Assembly: GCA_937927685.1 (NCBI GenBank)
Contig: CALBSC010000094.1
Coordinates: 15,526-79,525, forward strand
From: an uncultured Burkholderiales bacterium
GTDB taxonomy: Bacteria; Pseudomonadota; Gammaproteobacteria; Burkholderiales; Burkholderiaceae_C
DNA: 64,000 nt
Direction of reading: 5' to 3'
This document shows, one piece after another, positions 1-8,626 of this stretch. Position 1 is the stretch's first letter; each line of letters opens with the position of its first letter. Made by a program: the position numbers and the translations under genes. Below the pieces are notes generated by a model. That model was not told the origin of the DNA and did not search any database. It worked only from the letters and a program-made list of their open reading frames with translations.

Positions 1-252
1 GAAGCCGAGGGCTTGCACGAGGTGTTTCTGTCGGCCGGCTTCCAATGGCGTGACCCGGGGTGCTCCATGTGCCTGGGCACCAACGGCGACATCATGCAAC
101 CGGGGCAGCGCAGTGCCTCTACCTCCAACCGCAACTTTGTGGGTCGGCAGGGGCCCGGTTCGCGCACCCACCTGGTCAGTCCAGCCATGGCTGCCGCTGC
201 TGCCTTGCAGGGCTGCCTGATTGATGTCCGCACGGTGAAGGGAGGGCGTTGA
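1..252 (+). CDS. leuC: 3-isopropylmalate dehydratase large subunit, C-terminal fragment
   Basis: This is the last 83 residues of the large subunit of isopropylmalate isomerase, which converts 2- to 3-isopropylmalate in leucine synthesis. The frame is open from base 1 and ends at TGA 250-252. The segment [13 protein letters not shown] carries cysteines that in this family bind the 4Fe-4S cluster (PGCSMC), and [22 protein letters not shown] is the conserved substrate/cluster-side loop of LeuC. The start lies outside the window. leuD begins two bases after the stop, so the genes are almost certainly co-transcribed and translationally coupled. Nothing odd was seen apart from truncation by the window edge. 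Confidence 0.96.
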   Translation, partial: EAEGLHEVFLSAGFQWRDPGCSMCLGTNGDIMQPGQRSASTSNRNFVGRQGPGSRTHLVSPAMAAAAALQGCLIDVRTVKGGR

Positions 253-253
253 G

Positions 254-841
254 ATGAAGGCTTTTGAACGTGTGCGGTCCGTGGCAGTGCCGTTGCCCCG
301 TGCCAATGTGGACACCGACCAGATTCTGCCCATGCCGTTTTTACAAAAACCGCGGTCGGACAATTTTGGGCACTATCTTTTTCACGCCATCCGTCGTGAT
401 GCACAAGGCGGACTGCGCGAGGACTTCGTCTTCAACCATCCACGCTACGCACAGGCCCGCATGGTGGTGGCGGGACCGAATTTTGGCTGCGGCTCCTCGC
501 GTGAACATGCGGTATGGGCACTGGCAGACGCGGGTTTTGAGGTGGTGATCGCACCGAGTTTTGGGGACATTTTTTATGGCAACTGCCTCAAGAATGGCGT
601 ACTGCCTGTCCGCCTGGCAGGAGAACACATTGAATTTCTGCTCCAGCATTTGGCTGACAACCCCGAGACGATGATCCAGGTGGATCTGGAGTTGCAAACC
701 GTGCAAGCGGCAAACGCCTTGTTCGACTTCGACATAGATCCGTTTGCCAAACACTGTCTGCTCAAGGGGCTGGACCAGATTGACTACACCCTGTCGTTGT
801 TGACAGATATCGAGGCTTACGAACAAAGGACACCATCATGA
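254..841 (+). CDS. leuD: 3-isopropylmalate dehydratase small subunit
   Basis: Small (swivel-domain) subunit of isopropylmalate isomerase, pairing with LeuC in leucine synthesis in the cytoplasm. It has 195 residues, the normal LeuD length. Visible family motifs are the N-terminal VDTDQILP stretch and [13 protein letters not shown] near residues 75-87, the substrate-binding loop. The ATG at 254 follows the leuC stop by one base, and the leuD stop overlaps the leuB start as ATGA (838-841), so leuC-leuD-leuB form one translationally coupled operon. A related pairing, aconitase/homoaconitase swivel, is excluded by length and by the LeuB neighbour. Confidence 0.97.
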   Translation: MKAFERVRSVAVPLPRANVDTDQILPMPFLQKPRSDNFGHYLFHAIRRDAQGGLREDFVFNHPRYAQARMVVAGPNFGCGSSREHAVWALADAGFEVVIAPSFGDIFYGNCLKNGVLPVRLAGEHIEFLLQHLADNPETMIQVDLELQTVQAANALFDFDIDPFAKHCLLKGLDQIDYTLSLLTDIEAYEQRTPS

Positions 842-1902
842 AAATCGCAGTCATGCCCGGCGACGGGATTGGCAAGGAAGTGACCGAACAAGCCGTGCTC
901 GTGCTGCACGCGGTCATGGGACCTCATGCCGCCATGGAGTTGATCGAGGCGCCTGTGGGTCAAGCCGGTGTGGATGCAGCGGGCGACCCACTGCCCGTGC
1001 AAACCCGGGAGATCGCCGATCAGGCAGACGCCATCCTGTTTGGCTCGGCCGGTGTGCCCGGTGACGAGGCCATTGAATACATGATGCGTCCGGGGGCCAG
1101 CTTGCTGCGACTGCGCAAGCAACTCGATCTGTTCGCCAACTTTCGTCCTGCCGTGATGTTCCAGGACCTGATTGGGGCTTCCACCCTCAAACCCGAGGTG
1201 GTGCAGGGGTTGGATCTGATGATTCTGCGCGAACTCACGGGCGACATTTATTTTGGGGAGCCGCGTGGTGTGCATCGCAACGCCCAAGGCGAGCGCGAAG
1301 GTGTGAATACCATGCGCTACAGCGAATCGGAAATCCGACGCATCGGTCATGTGGCGTTCCAGACCGCGCGCTTGCGTCGGCGCAAAGTGTGCTCGGTGGA
1401 CAAGGCCAACGTGCTGGACACCATGCAACTGTGGCGCGAGGTGATGACGGAGGTGTCGCGTGAGTACCCCGATGTGGAAGTGACGCACCTGTTCGTGGAC
1501 GCAGCGGCCATGCAGCTCATGCGAGACCCGCGGCAGTTTGACGTCATGGTGACTGGCAACATTTTTGGCGACATCCTGTCGGATGCGGCCGCCATGCTGA
1601 CCGGTTCGATCGGCATGCTGCCCTCGGCCTCGATGTCTTACGGCAAGAAGGGGCTCTACGAGCCTGTGCACGGCACCGCTCCGGACATTGCCGGCAAGGA
1701 CGTGGCCAACCCATTGGCATCTATCCTCTCCATGGCCATGATGCTGCGCTATTCGTTTGGTCTGCAAGACAAAGCCGACCAGGTGGAAGCGGCCGTGCGC
1801 AAGGTGCTGAGCCAGGGATTGCGGACGGCCGACATTGCCGAACCCGGGATGCGCCGGGTGGGCACCCGCGAGATGGGCGAGGCGGTGTTGCGCGCGCTGT
1901 AA
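838..1902 (+). CDS. leuB: 3-isopropylmalate dehydrogenase
   Basis: Oxidises and decarboxylates 3-isopropylmalate to 2-ketoisocaproate with NAD+, the third committed step of leucine synthesis. It has 354 residues, typical for LeuB. Motifs are PGDGIGKEV at the N-terminus, [13 protein letters not shown] (substrate-binding arginines), SVDKANVLD (catalytic Lys region), the metal-binding [18 protein letters not shown] segment and [13 protein letters not shown] (NAD-binding loop). The start overlaps the leuD stop by four bases (ATGA). Tartrate or isocitrate dehydrogenases share the fold, but the [12 protein letters not shown] block and the leuCD context identify LeuB. Confidence 0.96.
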   Translation: MKIAVMPGDGIGKEVTEQAVLVLHAVMGPHAAMELIEAPVGQAGVDAAGDPLPVQTREIADQADAILFGSAGVPGDEAIEYMMRPGASLLRLRKQLDLFANFRPAVMFQDLIGASTLKPEVVQGLDLMILRELTGDIYFGEPRGVHRNAQGEREGVNTMRYSESEIRRIGHVAFQTARLRRRKVCSVDKANVLDTMQLWREVMTEVSREYPDVEVTHLFVDAAAMQLMRDPRQFDVMVTGNIFGDILSDAAAMLTGSIGMLPSASMSYGKKGLYEPVHGTAPDIAGKDVANPLASILSMAMMLRYSFGLQDKADQVEAAVRKVLSQGLRTADIAEPGMRRVGTREMGEAVLRAL

Positions 1903-2021
1903 GCCCGGCACCACTGCGCTGAGTCACCGACTCGACTGCCCGTGCAAGAACGGCGGCAGGGCGCGCTGACGAGGGGGCATCGGGATGTCAGAATCTGCGG
2001 GCTGACAGTTCCGAGGTTTTT

Positions 2022-3470
2022 ATGCGCAAACAACATTTCATCGGCAACGCCTGGTGCGAGGCCCGCTCGGGCGAAACCCTGCCCATCATCGACCCGAGCA
2101 ACGGGGCCGAGGTGGGGCAGATCGCGCGAGGCACGGCTCAGGACATCGATGCCGCCGTGGCCGCTGCCCGGCGCGCTGTGGGGGACACCTTTGATGGTCC
2201 CTGGGGGCTGTTGTCTGCGTCGGAGCGTGGCCGACTCCTTTTTCGTCTGGCTGCGGCGGTCCAGGAACGGATCGAGGAGTTCGCGTTGCTCGAAGCCCAG
2301 GACACGGGCAAATCGATCAAGACCGCACGCACCGATGCCATTTTCCTGGCGCGTTACCTCGAGTTTTATGCAGGCGCCTGTGACAAGCTGCATGGCGACA
2401 CCATTCCGTTTCAAACCGGCTTCACCGTGCTGACGATCCGTGAACCGCATGGCGTCACCGGGCACATCATTCCCTGGAATTACCCCATCCAGATTTTTGG
2501 CCGCACGGTGGGAGCGGCCCTGGCCACCGGCAACGCCTGCGTGGTCAAACCCGCCGAGGATGCGAGTCAATCCGTCCTGCGTCTGGCCGAACTGGCGGCC
2601 GAGGTGGGCTTCCCGGCCGGGGTGATCAATGTGGTGACCGGGTATGGCCATGAGGCGGGGGCCTGTCTGGCCGCCCACCCGGGCATTGATCACATCTCGT
2701 TCACCGGTTCCACCGCAACCGGTCGGTTGGTGGCCCAGGCGGCGGCCGAGCGTCATTGCCCGGTGACGCTGGAGTTGGGCGGCAAATCGCCCCAGATCGT
2801 GTTTGAGGATGCCAACCTGGACGAAGCCCTGCCGGTGATCGTGAATGCCATTGTGCAAAACGCGGGGCAAACCTGTTCCGCGGGCAGCCGCCTGCTGGTG
2901 CAGCAAAGCGTTTATGAGCGCGTGTTGAAGGCCCTGGCTGATCGGTTCCGCGCCCTCAAGGCGGGCCCGCCGCATCTCGGACTGGACATGGGGCCGCTGG
3001 TCAACCGCAAGCAATATGAGCAGGTCAAACGCGTCCTGGCCAAGGCCGAGGCTGATGGGATTCGGGTGATGGCACGGGGGGAGTTGCATCCCGACGCTGC
3101 GTCGGCGGGCTACTACCAGGAGGCGGTGCTGTACCGCGATGTGCCGCATGACAACAGCCTCGCCCAGCAGGAGGTGTTTGGCCCGGTCCTGGCGGCCATG
3201 CCGTTCGAGACCGAGGACGAGGCCATCCGCCTCGCCAATGGCACCGACTACGGCCTGGTGGCCGGCATCTGGACTCAGGACGGCAGCCGCCAGATGCGGG
3301 TGGCGCGCAAGGTGCGCGCCGGGCAGGTGTTCATCAACAACTATGGCGCCGGGGGTGGCGTCGAGTTGCCCTTTGGTGGCATGAAGTCCAGTGGCTACGG
3401 CCGTGAAAAAGGCTTTGAAGGACTGCTGGGCTTCACCGTGCTCAAGACGATCGCCATCCGGCACGGCTGA
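2022..3470 (+). CDS. Aldehyde dehydrogenase family protein (NAD(P)+-dependent)
   Basis: Soluble 482-residue enzyme of the classical aldehyde dehydrogenase superfamily, oxidising an aldehyde to its acid. Family residues are in place: Asn153 in PWNYP, Lys176 in VVKPAED, the general-base Glu251 in LELGGKSP and the nucleophile Cys285 in GQTCSAGSR. The C-terminal oligomerisation region GAGGGVELPFGGMKSSGYGREKG is typical of betaine-aldehyde and semialdehyde dehydrogenase relatives. The substrate cannot be read from sequence. A 119-bp gap separates it from leuB and a 99-bp gap from the ABC transporter that follows, so it could be the first gene of that unit or stand alone. Confidence 0.9.
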   Translation: MRKQHFIGNAWCEARSGETLPIIDPSNGAEVGQIARGTAQDIDAAVAAARRAVGDTFDGPWGLLSASERGRLLFRLAAAVQERIEEFALLEAQDTGKSIKTARTDAIFLARYLEFYAGACDKLHGDTIPFQTGFTVLTIREPHGVTGHIIPWNYPIQIFGRTVGAALATGNACVVKPAEDASQSVLRLAELAAEVGFPAGVINVVTGYGHEAGACLAAHPGIDHISFTGSTATGRLVAQAAAERHCPVTLELGGKSPQIVFEDANLDEALPVIVNAIVQNAGQTCSAGSRLLVQQSVYERVLKALADRFRALKAGPPHLGLDMGPLVNRKQYEQVKRVLAKAEADGIRVMARGELHPDAASAGYYQEAVLYRDVPHDNSLAQQEVFGPVLAAMPFETEDEAIRLANGTDYGLVAGIWTQDGSRQMRVARKVRAGQVFINNYGAGGGVELPFGGMKSSGYGREKGFEGLLGFTVLKTIAIRHG

Positions 3471-3508
3471 TCGGGTGAAATCCCGACCAGGCGTTCGGGG
3501 ATATGGCT

Positions 3509-3537
3509 TATAGTAGTTTGACGACCCTGCAAGGGTC
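3509..3537 (+). promoter_or_regulatory. Possible promoter and small dyad ahead of the ABC transporter operon
   Basis: TATAGT at 3509-3514 resembles a sigma-70 -10 box, and a short inverted repeat (GACCCT-gca-AGGGTC, 3523-3537) lies just downstream of it, before the start at 3570. No convincing -35 box was found at the usual distance. The dyad could be an operator or simply a leader hairpin. Confidence 0.3.
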
Positions 3538-3569
3538 ACGGTTGTGCTTAGCCTTTTAGGAGCCTGTTC

Positions 3570-5150
3570 ATGAAGCGACGTTCCCTGTTTGCCGCAGCTG
3601 CCCTGGTGAGTGCCCTCTTGGCGCCCCTGATGTCCCACGCCCAGGCCCCAGGCAAAACCCTGCGGGTGGTGCCGCACGCCAACATCACCATCCTGGACCC
3701 GATCTGGACCACGGCCTTCGTCACGCGCAACCATGGCTACATGATTTACGACACCTTGTTCGGCACCGATCTGGCCGGCAAGGTCAAGCCCCAGATGGTG
3801 GACAAGTGGAATGTCAGCAAGGACAACCTGACCTGGACGTTCACCCTGCGTGATGGCCTGGAGTTCCATGACGGCAAGCCGGTGACCAGCGAGGACGTGG
3901 TGGCCTCCTTGAAGCGCTGGTCCAGCCGAGACAGCTTTGGGGGCGTGCTGGCCAAAAGCGTGGACGCCTACACCACGCCGGACGCCAGGACCTTTGTCAT
4001 CAAACTCAAGCAACCGTTTGGAGTGATGCTCGAGGCATTGGGTAAACCCTCCTCCAACGTGCCCTTCATCATGCCTGCGCGCATTGCGGCCACCCCCGGC
4101 GCCGAGCAGATCAAGGAACACATTGGCTCGGGGCCCTACAAATTCGTCCCCGCCGAATACAAACCCGGTGAGCGCCTGGTGTATGCGAAGAACGAGAAGT
4201 ACAAGCCGCGTGCTGAAGCACCCGATGGCACAGCAGGTGGCAAAGTCGTCTACCTCGATCGCGTCGAGTGGGTCATCATCCGCGACCCGCAAACCCAGTT
4301 CAATGCGCTGGTGGCCGGCGAGGTGGACATCATCGAGCAGCCCACCTTCGAGCAGTACGCCTCACTCAAGGCGCAAAAGGACGTGCAGATCGTGGATGCA
4401 CAGCCTGCAGGCCTTCAATACATCCTGCGCTTCAATCACCTGCACGCACCGTTCAACAACGTGAAGATCCGCCAGGCCGCCATGCTGGCGTTGGGGCAGG
4501 AGGCTCACCTCAAGACTCAGGTGGGTGCGCCCGGCATGTACGCCTATTGCCGCAGCATGTATCCGTGCGGTACGCCGTTTGCCAGCGACAAGACCGGCAT
4601 TTACACCGGCATGGCGGATCCCAAGAAAGCCGCCGAGATGCTGAAGGAAGCCGGCTACGACGGCACCCCGGTGGTGCTCATGCGACCCACCGACCTGGCG
4701 GCCATTGCCAAGCTGCCCCTGGTGGCCAAGCAGCAACTCGAGGCTGCCGGCTTCAAGGTGGACATGCAGCAGATGGACTGGGCCACCCTGGTGGCACGTC
4801 GCGCCAAGAAAGATGCACCGGCGCAAGGCGGCTGGAACGCCTTCATGACGGCCTGGACGGCGGGCGACATCCTGAATCCGCTCACCATGGCCATGATGAA
4901 TGCGGCTGGCGACAAGGGTTGGTTTGGCTGGCAGGACGACGCACAGATCGAAGCCCTCAAGGTCAAGTTTGCGCAAGCCGGCACGGATGCTCAGAAAAAG
5001 CAGATCGCCGAACAAATCCAGCTGCGTGCCATGGAGACGGCCACCCACGTGCCGCTGGGCCAGTACTTCAACCCGGCAGCCCTGCGCACCAACATCAGTG
5101 GCCTGGTACCCGGTGGCGCGCAGGTCTACTGGAACATCAAGAAGAACTGA
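3570..5150 (+). CDS. ABC transporter substrate-binding protein, family 5 (peptide/nickel type)
   Basis: Periplasmic receptor of a DppABCDF-like uptake system, 526 residues. An N-terminal signal peptide (MKRRSLF followed by a hydrophobic run, likely cut after the HAQA region near residue 26) exports it. The mature part has the extended SBP_bac_5 layout: FTLRDGLEFHDGKPVTSEDVV, then IGSGPYKF, and a ligand domain ending at residue 526. A shine-dalgarno-like AGGAG lies 5 bases ahead of ATG 3570. It is the first gene of a unit that continues with two permeases, a fused ATPase, an M81 peptidase and amidases, which suggests a peptide or amide ligand rather than a metal; the actual ligand is unknown. 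Confidence 0.93.
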   Translation: MKRRSLFAAAALVSALLAPLMSHAQAPGKTLRVVPHANITILDPIWTTAFVTRNHGYMIYDTLFGTDLAGKVKPQMVDKWNVSKDNLTWTFTLRDGLEFHDGKPVTSEDVVASLKRWSSRDSFGGVLAKSVDAYTTPDARTFVIKLKQPFGVMLEALGKPSSNVPFIMPARIAATPGAEQIKEHIGSGPYKFVPAEYKPGERLVYAKNEKYKPRAEAPDGTAGGKVVYLDRVEWVIIRDPQTQFNALVAGEVDIIEQPTFEQYASLKAQKDVQIVDAQPAGLQYILRFNHLHAPFNNVKIRQAAMLALGQEAHLKTQVGAPGMYAYCRSMYPCGTPFASDKTGIYTGMADPKKAAEMLKEAGYDGTPVVLMRPTDLAAIAKLPLVAKQQLEAAGFKVDMQQMDWATLVARRAKKDAPAQGGWNAFMTAWTAGDILNPLTMAMMNAAGDKGWFGWQDDAQIEALKVKFAQAGTDAQKKQIAEQIQLRAMETATHVPLGQYFNPAALRTNISGLVPGGAQVYWNIKKN

Positions 5151-5175
5151 CCGGACCTGAAGGGGCCGACGCTCC

Positions 5176-6129
5176 ATGTTGCGTTTCCTGATGCAGCGCC
5201 TGTTGGCGCTGATCCCCGTGTTGTTCACGGTGGCGGTCATCGTGTTCCTGATTCTGCGGCTCACGCCGGGGGATCCGGCGGCGGTGATCGCGGGTAACAA
5301 CGCCACCAACGACGACATTGACCGCATCCGCGAGCAACTGGGTCTGACCAAACCGGTTATCACGCAGTTCATGATCTGGCTGGGCAACGTGGTGCAGGGT
5401 GATCTGGGCTATTCGTTTTATCTCAACCGCCCGGTGACTGAACTGATCGCGCAGCGCATCGAGCCCACCCTGTCGCTGGCAGCAGGCACCATCGTGCTGG
5501 CGGTGTTGGTGGCCGTGCCCTTGGGCACGATCGCAGCCTGGCGCATGGGCGGCTGGTTGGATCACTTGCTGTCGGGGTTTGCCGTGGCAGGCTTTTCGGT
5601 ACCCGTGTTTGTGATTGGCTATGTGCTGATCTATATCTTTGCCATTGAGTTGCAGTGGTTGCCGGTGCAAGGCTACCGCCGCTTGTTGGGCGCCTCCTCG
5701 CAGGGCCTGGGTCCGTGGGCCATGCAACTGGTGCTGCCCTGGTGCTCGCTGGCCACCATTTATGTCGCGCTGATCGCGCGTGTGACGCGCGCCAGTGTGT
5801 CCGAGGCGCTGACCGAGGACTACATCCGCACGGCACGTGCCAAGGGCTTGACCGAGCGCATGGTGCTGCTGCGCCATGCCCTGGCCAACGCGGCAGTGCC
5901 CATCGTGACGGTGATCGGCATTGGGGTGGCCTTGCTGATTGGCGGGGTGGTGGTGACCGAAACCGTGTACGCCATCCCCGGCTTGGGCTCCCTCACGGTC
6001 GACGCCGTGCTCAACCGCGACTTTCCGGTGATTCAAGGCGTGGTGCTGTTCTTCAGCGTGCTGTATGTGCTGATCAACTTGCTGGTGGACCTGAGCTACC
6101 TGTGGCTGGACCCGAGGATTCGTTACTGA
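5176..6129 (+). CDS. ABC transporter permease, DppB type
   Basis: Inner-membrane permease of 317 residues, first of the two that form the channel of the oligopeptide-type importer. It begins MLRFLMQRLLALIPVLFTVAVIVFLILRLTPGDPA, the diagnostic N-terminus of DppB/OppB proteins, and has about six hydrophobic segments. The cytoplasmic EAA loop, which docks to the ATPase, reads YIRTARAKGLTERMVLLRHAL around residues 215-236. The stop TGA at 6127-6129 shares its last base with the next permease's ATG, so the two are translationally coupled. Confidence 0.94.
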   Translation: MLRFLMQRLLALIPVLFTVAVIVFLILRLTPGDPAAVIAGNNATNDDIDRIREQLGLTKPVITQFMIWLGNVVQGDLGYSFYLNRPVTELIAQRIEPTLSLAAGTIVLAVLVAVPLGTIAAWRMGGWLDHLLSGFAVAGFSVPVFVIGYVLIYIFAIELQWLPVQGYRRLLGASSQGLGPWAMQLVLPWCSLATIYVALIARVTRASVSEALTEDYIRTARAKGLTERMVLLRHALANAAVPIVTVIGIGVALLIGGVVVTETVYAIPGLGSLTVDAVLNRDFPVIQGVVLFFSVLYVLINLLVDLSYLWLDPRIRY

Positions 6130-7010
6130 TGGCACCGGTGCTGCGTCGCTTGTTGTCCCATGGTGCCGTGCGCTTTGGCGTGGGGGTGCTGACGGTGTTG
6201 CTCTCGATCGCGGGTCTGGCACCCTGGCTGGGCACGGTGGACCCGGCCGCCATGGATTCGGCGCACATCAACACGCTGGCAGGCACGGTGGGCGAGTTTG
6301 CCTTGCTCGATGGCCGCAGCGTGGCGCACACCTTCTGGATGGGGGCTGACAACTTCGGTCGCGACATCTACAGCCGTGTGCTGTACGGCACCCGCATCTC
6401 GTTGCTGGTGGGCCTGTGCACGGCCCTGGTGGCGCTGGCGGTGGGAGGCGGGCTGGGCATGCTGGCGGGCTACTTCCGGGCCATGGATGCGGTGCTGATG
6501 CGTTTCATGGATGGCCTGATGGCCATCCCCGCCATTTTGCTGGCCATTGCTCTGGTGGCCGCCCTGGGGGCACAGGTGTGGACCGTGGTGGTGGCCATCG
6601 CCATTCCCGAGATTCCCCGTGTCACGCGGTTGGTGCGCTCGCTGGTGCTGACCTTGCGCGAAGAGCCTTTTGTGGAAGCGGCCAAGGCCCTGGCCACGCC
6701 CACGCCGGTGATCCTGATGCGACACATCCTGCCCAACGCCATGGCCCCTTTGATTGTGCAAGGCACCTTCATTGCCGCGAGCGCGGTGTTGACCGAGGCG
6801 ATTTTGAGTTTTCTGGGTCTGGGCTTGCCTGCGGACATTCCCACCTGGGGCAACATCATGGCCGAGGGACGTGTGCAGTTCACGCAATACCCGGGCAATG
6901 TGCTGTTCCCGGCCTTGTTCCTGGTGCCCACGGTGCTGGCCATCAACCTCCTGGGGGATGGCTTGCGTGATGTGCTGGACCCGAAATTTGCCAAGCGGGG
7001 CGGTGCATGA
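6129..7010 (+). CDS. ABC transporter permease, DppC type
   Basis: Second permease of the importer, 293 residues when started at ATG 6129; a longer in-frame reading from upstream only runs back through the DppB gene and is rejected. After an N-terminal segment comes the DppC hallmark HTFWMGADNFGRDIYSRVLYGTRISL, then five membrane spans. The EAA loop reads FVEAAKALATPTPVILMRHILPNA and the C-terminus ends NLLGDGLRDVLDPK, both typical. It overlaps the next ATPase gene as ATGA (7007-7010). Works with the neighbouring receptor, DppB partner and ATPase. Confidence 0.94.
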   Translation: MAPVLRRLLSHGAVRFGVGVLTVLLSIAGLAPWLGTVDPAAMDSAHINTLAGTVGEFALLDGRSVAHTFWMGADNFGRDIYSRVLYGTRISLLVGLCTALVALAVGGGLGMLAGYFRAMDAVLMRFMDGLMAIPAILLAIALVAALGAQVWTVVVAIAIPEIPRVTRLVRSLVLTLREEPFVEAAKALATPTPVILMRHILPNAMAPLIVQGTFIAASAVLTEAILSFLGLGLPADIPTWGNIMAEGRVQFTQYPGNVLFPALFLVPTVLAINLLGDGLRDVLDPKFAKRGGA

Positions 7011-8626
7011 CGTCGCCGGTGCTGACGATTCAGAACCTGTCTGTGGCCTTGCCCGCGGGGGCGGACCGCGCACACGCGGTTCAGTCGGTGTCGTTGCAGA
7101 TCGAGGCCGGTCGCACCCTGTGCGTGGTGGGCGAGTCCGGCTCGGGCAAATCGGTGATGGCCACCACGGTCATGGGGCTGCTCGACAAAGCGCTCAAGCC
7201 GGTGGCGGGGGACATTCTTCTCAACGGTGAGTCCTTGTTGAACGCATCGGCCGCTCGCCTGCGCGAATTGCGCGGACAGACCCTGGGCATGGTGTTCCAG
7301 GAACCCATGACGGCGCTCAACCCGGTGATGACCTGTGGCGATCAGGTGGATGAACTGCTGACCACGCACACCCGCTGGTCGGCCGAGCAACGGCGGGCTG
7401 AAATTCTGCGTGTCTTCGAGCGTGTGCGTCTGCCTGAGCCCGAGCGCATGCTGCGCAGTTACCCGCATCAACTGAGTGGCGGCCAGCGCCAGCGCATCGT
7501 GATTGCCATGGCCGTCATCCTGAAACCGGCCCTGCTGATTTGCGACGAACCCACCACGGCGCTCGATGTCACCACGCAAAAGGAAATTCTGCGTCTCATT
7601 GCCGACCTGCAACGCGAACAGGGCAGTGCGGTGCTTTTCATCACGCATGACATGGGCGTGGTGGCCGAAATTGCCGACCAGGTGCTGGTGATGAACCAGG
7701 GCGAGGTGGTGGAAAGTGCCGATCGTGACGAGGTGCTGTGCCGGCCACGCGCGGCCTACACGCGTCAGTTGTTGTCGGCCGTGCCCGGGATGACGCCGCC
7801 CGCTGCGCGCCCGGTGGCCACTGGGGCGGTGCAATTGGTTGGACAGGCGGTGGGCAAAACCTATGTGACCCGCGACTGGTTGGGGCGTGCGCGCCCCACC
7901 GTGGCGCTTCAGCACGCCGAGTTGTCCTTGCGTGCGGGTGAAACCGTGGGCATTGTGGGTGAATCGGGTTCGGGTAAATCCACGTTTGCGCGCTGTCTGA
8001 TCCGGTTGATCGACCCGACTGAAGGTCGCATCCACTGGGGCGACGCCGAAGTGGCCGAGTTGCCCGAATCGCAACTGCGGCCCCTGCGTCATCGCGTGCA
8101 AGTGGTGTTTCAGGATCCGAATCGCTCGCTCAACCCGCGTCGCACGGTGGGACAGTCGTTGATTGAAGGGGCGATGAATTTTGGTCAGTCACGGCACGAG
8201 GCCGAAGCCCTGGCCGCTGATCTGATGCTGCAGGTGCGATTGCCCGTGGAAGCGCTCCAGCGTTACCCCAGTCAGTTCAGCGGCGGACAGCGGCAGCGAC
8301 TGGCGATTGCCCGTGCACTGGCGTGCAAGCCCCAGGTGCTGGTGGCTGACGAGGCCGTGAGTGCACTGGATGTGAGTGTGCAGGCCCAGATTCTCACGCT
8401 GCTGCGTGAGGTGCAGGCCCGACTCGGCCTGGGCCTCTTGTTCATCACCCACGATTTGCGGGTGGCGGCACAGTTGTGTGACCGTGTGCTGGTGATGCAC
8501 CAGGGGCATATCGTGGAGCAGGGGCCCACCGCGCAGGTGTATGCCCATCCCGCCCACGCCTACACCCGACGCTTGCTCGACGCCGCCCCGGCGGAACTGC
8601 CCCCCATGGAACCTGTTCACCCATGA
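7007..8626 (+). CDS. Fused dipeptide-type ABC transporter ATPase (DppD-DppF fusion)
   Basis: Cytoplasmic ATPase that powers the importer. Its 539 residues carry two complete nucleotide-binding domains. Domain 1 has Walker A GESGSGKS at 42-49, signature LSGGQ at 156-160 and Walker B LLICDE at 176-181. Domain 2 has GESGSGKS at 318-325, FSGGQ at 424-428 and VLVADE at 444-449. In Dpp/Opp systems these are often two genes; the fusion is common in Burkholderiales. Both ends of the gene overlap their neighbours by four bases (ATGA), tying it to DppC and to the M81 peptidase. Confidence 0.95.
   Translation: MTSPVLTIQNLSVALPAGADRAHAVQSVSLQIEAGRTLCVVGESGSGKSVMATTVMGLLDKALKPVAGDILLNGESLLNASAARLRELRGQTLGMVFQEPMTALNPVMTCGDQVDELLTTHTRWSAEQRRAEILRVFERVRLPEPERMLRSYPHQLSGGQRQRIVIAMAVILKPALLICDEPTTALDVTTQKEILRLIADLQREQGSAVLFITHDMGVVAEIADQVLVMNQGEVVESADRDEVLCRPRAAYTRQLLSAVPGMTPPAARPVATGAVQLVGQAVGKTYVTRDWLGRARPTVALQHAELSLRAGETVGIVGESGSGKSTFARCLIRLIDPTEGRIHWGDAEVAELPESQLRPLRHRVQVVFQDPNRSLNPRRTVGQSLIEGAMNFGQSRHEAEALAADLMLQVRLPVEALQRYPSQFSGGQRQRLAIARALACKPQVLVADEAVSALDVSVQAQILTLLREVQARLGLGLLFITHDLRVAAQLCDRVLVMHQGHIVEQGPTAQVYAHPAHAYTRRLLDAAPAELPPMEPVHP

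Noticed and set aside
3471..3486. TCGGG-TGAAAT-CCCGA as a terminator after the aldehyde dehydrogenase gene
   Set aside because: Only five pairs, with no T run after it.
1749..4292. 847-codon open frame on the minus strand
   Set aside because: It lies antisense to leuB, the aldehyde dehydrogenase and the ABC receptor, which are all clear families. The protein it predicts is low-complexity and matches nothing; it is a product of high GC.
6470..8101. 543-codon minus-strand frame over the ABC permease and ATPase
   Set aside because: The plus-strand genes have full motifs; the minus-strand translation is rich in Arg, His and Gln with no domain.
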